Source: Chryseobacterium edaphi (lineage in GTDB: Bacteria; Bacteroidota; Bacteroidia; Flavobacteriales; Weeksellaceae). From it: a stretch of 64,000 nt of DNA. Positions within the stretch are counted from its first letter, which is position 1, and each line of letters opens with the position of its first letter. The position numbers were made by a program, and so were the translations under genes. The stretch spans positions 248,001-312,000 of the forward strand of contig NZ_JAOTEM010000004.1 of assembly GCF_025628985.1 (NCBI RefSeq), in the 5' to 3' direction. The notes beneath the pieces were generated by a model. It was given only the letters and a program-made list of their open reading frames with translations, did not search any database and was not told where the DNA came from. Below, piece by piece: positions 61,658-64,000 of this stretch.

Positions 61658-62422
61658 ATGAAATTAATCACATACAACGTCAACGGAATCAGAGCTGCCT
61701 TTACAAAAGATTTTCTCGGCTGGCTGAAAACTGCCGATCCGGACATTATCTGTATACAGGAAAGTAAAGCGGGAAACGATCAGATAGACATCGAGAGTCT
61801 TAAAAAAATAGGTTATCATAGTTATTGGCACTCAGCTGTGAAGAAAGGCTATAGTGGTGTCGGAATCGCTTCCAAAATAAAACCTCATCATGTAGAATAC
61901 GGTTGCGGAATTGAAAGCTATGATAATGAAGGAAGAATCATTCGTGCAGATTTTGATGACTATTCTGTTATTTCTGTTTACGTTCCGTCCGCTTCCAATA
62001 TTGAAAGGTTAGATTTTAAAATGCAGTTTTGTCATGACTTTTTAGAATATATTAAAAATTTAAAGAAAGAAATTCCAAATCTTATTATTTCGGGGGATTT
62101 TAATATTTGTCATGAGGCTATCGACATTCATAATCCGGTTGGTTTAAAAAACACTTCAGGCTTTTTACCGATGGAAAGAGAATGGATGACCAACTTCATC
62201 AACGAATGCGAATTGATTGACAGTTTTAGATTCTTTAATGATCAACCGAATAATTACACTTGGTGGAGCTACAGACAAAATGCAAGAGCCAATAATAAAG
62301 GATGGAGACTGGATTATAATTTTGCTTCGTATTCTTTGAAAGATAAACTCTCACGAGCGGTTATATTGAAGGAAGCAGTGCATTCTGATCATTGTCCTGC
62401 ATTGATTGAAGTAAACATCTAA
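61658..62422 (+). CDS. xth: Exodeoxyribonuclease III
   Basis: This 254-aa enzyme has the AP-endonuclease fold: LITYNVNGIRAAF, DIICIQESKAGN (metal Glu), SGVGIASKI, ISGDFNICHEAIDIHNP (catalytic Asp and Asn), and VHSDHCPALIEV (His). The length fits ExoIII (about 250-270). It cuts DNA at abasic sites in base-excision repair and removes nucleotides from 3' ends. It has its own unit between porX and a terminator. Confidence 0.95.
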   Translation: MKLITYNVNGIRAAFTKDFLGWLKTADPDIICIQESKAGNDQIDIESLKKIGYHSYWHSAVKKGYSGVGIASKIKPHHVEYGCGIESYDNEGRIIRADFDDYSVISVYVPSASNIERLDFKMQFCHDFLEYIKNLKKEIPNLIISGDFNICHEAIDIHNPVGLKNTSGFLPMEREWMTNFINECELIDSFRFFNDQPNNYTWWSYRQNARANNKGWRLDYNFASYSLKDKLSRAVILKEAVHSDHCPALIEVNI

Positions 62423-62428
62423 AAACAT

Positions 62429-62458
62429 TAAAGCCAGCTGAATCAGCTGGCTTTATTT
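62429..62458. terminator. Bidirectional intrinsic terminator
   Basis: AAAGCCAGCTG / CAGCTGGCTTT is an 11-bp perfect stem with a 3-base loop between the convergent xth and rlpA genes. Confidence 0.9.
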
Positions 62459-62480
62459 AATTTTAAGAATCGTATTAAAT

Positions 62481-62852
62481 TTAATCGACAATTTCGTACT
62501 CTACAGGGATAATACCTTTTTGTGTTCCCCCGATTTCATCGAACGCAGCTTTAGACATATCTAATGCTCTTGATGAATGAAAAGGCCCTCTATCATTAAT
62601 CGTTACAATCACCTCTTCTCCATTGTTCAGATTGGTTACCTTAATTTCGGTTCCAAAAGGAAGCGTTCTGTGCGCTGCGGTTAGTTTAGAATTATTAAAA
62701 ACTTCTCCGCTTGCTGTTTTTTTACCATTAAACTTGTCGTGGTAATACGACGCATAACTTGTTTTCTTCGCATCTTCGGCATTATTCTTGAAAGAATAAA
62801 CACCTAGTGTTGAAATCATCATTATGATTACGAGAATGAATCTTTTCATCAT
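62481..62852 (-). CDS. RlpA-like septal ring lytic protein (double-psi beta-barrel)
   Basis: This 123-aa exported protein has a signal peptide (about 1-22; start at the first or second Met). A double-psi beta-barrel fills the rest: SYASYYHDKFNGKKTASGE, KLTAAHRTLPFGTEIKVTN and TINDRGPFHSSRALDMSKAA with the catalytic Asp. RlpA proteins cleave naked glycan at the septum. It lacks the lipobox and the C-terminal SPOR domain of the E. coli protein, as is common in Bacteroidota. A TACTTTTG box on the minus strand at 62887-62880 is 28 bases upstream. Confidence 0.9.
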   Translation of the reverse strand: MMKRFILVIIMMISTLGVYSFKNNAEDAKKTSYASYYHDKFNGKKTASGEVFNNSKLTAAHRTLPFGTEIKVTNLNNGEEVIVTINDRGPFHSSRALDMSKAAFDEIGGTQKGIIPVEYEIVD

Positions 62853-63304
62853 TTTGAATTATTTTATTGTTTGACAGGGCAAAAGTATACTGAAACTTTT
62901 TACTCACCTATTTTAAATGTTAACAAATCTTAATTAAAAGTTAAATTTATCTTAAACGATTCCGTAACTTCCTATTATCAGGGGATTTAAGTGACTATGT
63001 TAAAAAACGTTAAAAAAAATAACAAAAAGTTAACGGAATTAACTGCTTTAAGGTCAATTAAACGACGATTTTATTTTTAAAGTATTGATTATCAAATTAT
63101 TGAAAATGCCAAATTTTACTAAAATCTTACTTTATTTTCTCTGAAATCCTTCAATTATATTTAGTAAAATAGGATTACAGTATTTAAATAAAAGCATAGT
63201 TAGATAATTAATCTTCTAATCTTAAACTTCACATCTCCAAAGCAACTTTGGAAGTATCTGTTTAACATGAACAAATTTCTATGTTATTTAATTGTAACTA
63301 ATTA
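62853..63304. other. Gene-poor intergenic region
   Basis: About 450 AT-rich bases separate rlpA from the rimO terminator. They include the rlpA promoter box (62880-62887), a perfect small hairpin TCCAAAG-CAA-CTTTGGA (63236-63252) with no T-run, and a 27-codon frame (62997-63080) which I do not accept as a gene. No TAnnTTTG box on the plus strand or other feature is clear. Confidence 0.6.
62880..62887 (-). promoter_or_regulatory. Putative -7 box of rlpA
   Basis: On the minus strand TACTTTTG matches TAnnTTTG 28 bases before the rlpA start. No TTG -33 element is clear at the right distance. Confidence 0.45.
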
Positions 63305-63338
63305 AATCAAAAAAACCAATGACTGAATCATTGGTTTT
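63305..63338 (-). terminator. Intrinsic terminator of rimO
   Basis: AAAACCAATGA / TCATTGGTTTT is an 11-bp perfect stem followed on the minus strand by a T-run, 15 bases after the rimO stop. Confidence 0.85.
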
Positions 63339-63352
63339 CATTTAGTTTTATC

Positions 63353-64000
63353 TTAAACAAGTTCGCCGTACAAATCAAATTCCTCTGCGGAGGTGATTTT
63401 TACGTTGGAAAATTCGCCAATTGAAATATAAGTATTGTCTGCGGCAACCAAAACCGTATTGTCTACATCAGGAGAATCATATTCTGTTCTTCCTATAAAG
63501 TAATTCCCTTCTTTTCTGTCGAAAATGCATTTGTAAACTTCACCAATTTTCGTTTGATTTTTCTCCCACGAAATCTGAGATTGAAGTTCCATAATCTCCT
63601 CTACTCTGGCTTCTTTCACTTCCTGAGGAATATCGTCCTCTAAAACGTAAGCTCCTGTATTTTCTTCATGAGAATAGGTAAAGCACCCCAATCTGTCAAA
63701 TTTCTGTTCTTTTACCCATTCTTTAAGCTCCTGAAATCTCTCTTCAGTTTCTCCCGGATAACCGACAATTAAAGTGGTTCTGATGGCCATATCCGGAACT
63801 TTTTCTCTGAACTTATCTAATAGAGCGTTAGTTTTTTCGTGTGTTGTCCCACGTTTCATCGATTTCAATAAATCTGAATTGATATGCTGAAGTGGTATAT
63901 CTATATAGTTACAAACTTTCGGCTCTTCTCTGATTATGTCTAAAACATCTTCCGGGAAGCCGCTTGGGAAAGCATAATGAAGACGAATCCATTCGATTCC
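63353..64000 (-). CDS. rimO: Ribosomal protein S12 methylthiotransferase RimO (5' partial)
   Basis: The visible 215 residues are the end of a radical-SAM MTTase: IRLHYAFPSGFPEDVLD, the dimer region IDIPLQHINSDLLKSMKRG, RTTLIVGYPGETEERF, and then the TRAM domain (about the last 65 residues; YFIGRTEYDSPDVDNTVLV). MKRG and ENTGAY fit RimO, which adds a methylthio group to Asp of ribosomal protein S12, better than MiaB. The frame is open to the window edge, so the N-terminal half with the Fe-S cysteines lies outside. Confidence 0.9.
   Translation of the reverse strand, partial: GIEWIRLHYAFPSGFPEDVLDIIREEPKVCNYIDIPLQHINSDLLKSMKRGTTHEKTNALLDKFREKVPDMAIRTTLIVGYPGETEERFQELKEWVKEQKFDRLGCFTYSHEENTGAYVLEDDIPQEVKEARVEEIMELQSQISWEKNQTKIGEVYKCIFDRKEGNYFIGRTEYDSPDVDNTVLVAADNTYISIGEFSNVKITSAEEFDLYGELV

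Noticed and set aside
62997..63080. 27-codon frame in the gap between rlpA and rimO
   Set aside because: It is very short, Lys/Asn-rich as expected from AT-rich DNA, and has no promoter box or terminator.

Overview
The window is about 64 kb of AT-rich chromosome from a Bacteroidota bacterium, most likely Flavobacteriia of the Chryseobacterium/Weeksellaceae type. The evidence is: type IX secretion (T9SS) C-terminal sorting domains and the PorX regulator; a GLPGLI-family protein; a fused LpxC/FabZ; TAnnTTTG-type promoter boxes; almost no Shine-Dalgarno sequences; and many short palindromic intergenic repeats. No rRNA, tRNA, CRISPR array, transposase or prophage was seen. The first and last genes are cut by the window edges.

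Layout. 1-2.9 kb: a thioredoxin-reductase-like flavoprotein (5' end missing), a GLPGLI protein, a Crp/Fnr regulator and a RidA protein. 3-8.1 kb, minus strand: malate dehydrogenase, a bacteriophytochrome kinase with its heme oxygenase (bphP-bphO), and a 37-kDa-type nucleoid-associated protein. 8.2-10 kb: two tiny membrane proteins, a 132-aa protein and a secreted protein of unknown role. 10-13.4 kb: dnaK and a T9SS-exported M43 metalloprotease. 13.4-18.3 kb: ppk1 and ppx (polyphosphate synthesis and breakdown), a lipoprotein, a repeat-rich spacer and a Rossmann-fold protein. 18.4-31.4 kb: a 1022-aa T9SS surface protein, an orphan barstar-like protein, NifU/Mrp iron-sulfur carriers, a GH92 mannosidase, a PhyH-type oxygenase, a dicarboxylate symporter, two BON proteins and two unknown small proteins. 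31.5-41.4 kb: a CocE/NonD hydrolase, an AlkB plus Ada-like alkylation repair pair, a HAD phosphatase, an arginine-decarboxylase-like enzyme, an adenosyltransferase-TPR-thiamine pyrophosphokinase operon, DinB and a WYL regulator. 41.6-49.6 kb: an ABC exporter, LptB with an unusual C-terminal extension, an unknown protein with a possible gasdermin-like layout, hemB, a mini T9SS protein and a Nat-type ABC exporter. 49.7-59.8 kb, minus strand: the conserved lipid A block (HD hydrolase, lpxD, lpxC/fabZ, lpxA, efp, an LpxD-like gene, sucD) with three unknown genes mixed in. 60-64 kb: porX, exodeoxyribonuclease III, RlpA and rimO.

How the parts fit. PorX relays control of the T9SS, and at least three proteins here (12.1, 18.4 and 46.9 kb) carry T9SS-type C-termini. 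The lipid A block and LptB build and export the outer-membrane lipid anchor. BphO makes the biliverdin that BphP would use to sense red light. Ppk1/Ppx, DnaK, AlkB/Ada-like and ExoIII are stress and repair functions.

The most interesting non-textbook signals are: a MITE-like ~135-140 bp repeat in three copies, with inverted ends and apparently paired base changes in its hairpins; other palindromic intergenic families; the LptB extension resembling an immunity domain; the possible gasdermin-like protein; the bacteriophytochrome with an altered GAF CHH motif; and a CRP-type palindrome directly after the Crp/Fnr gene.
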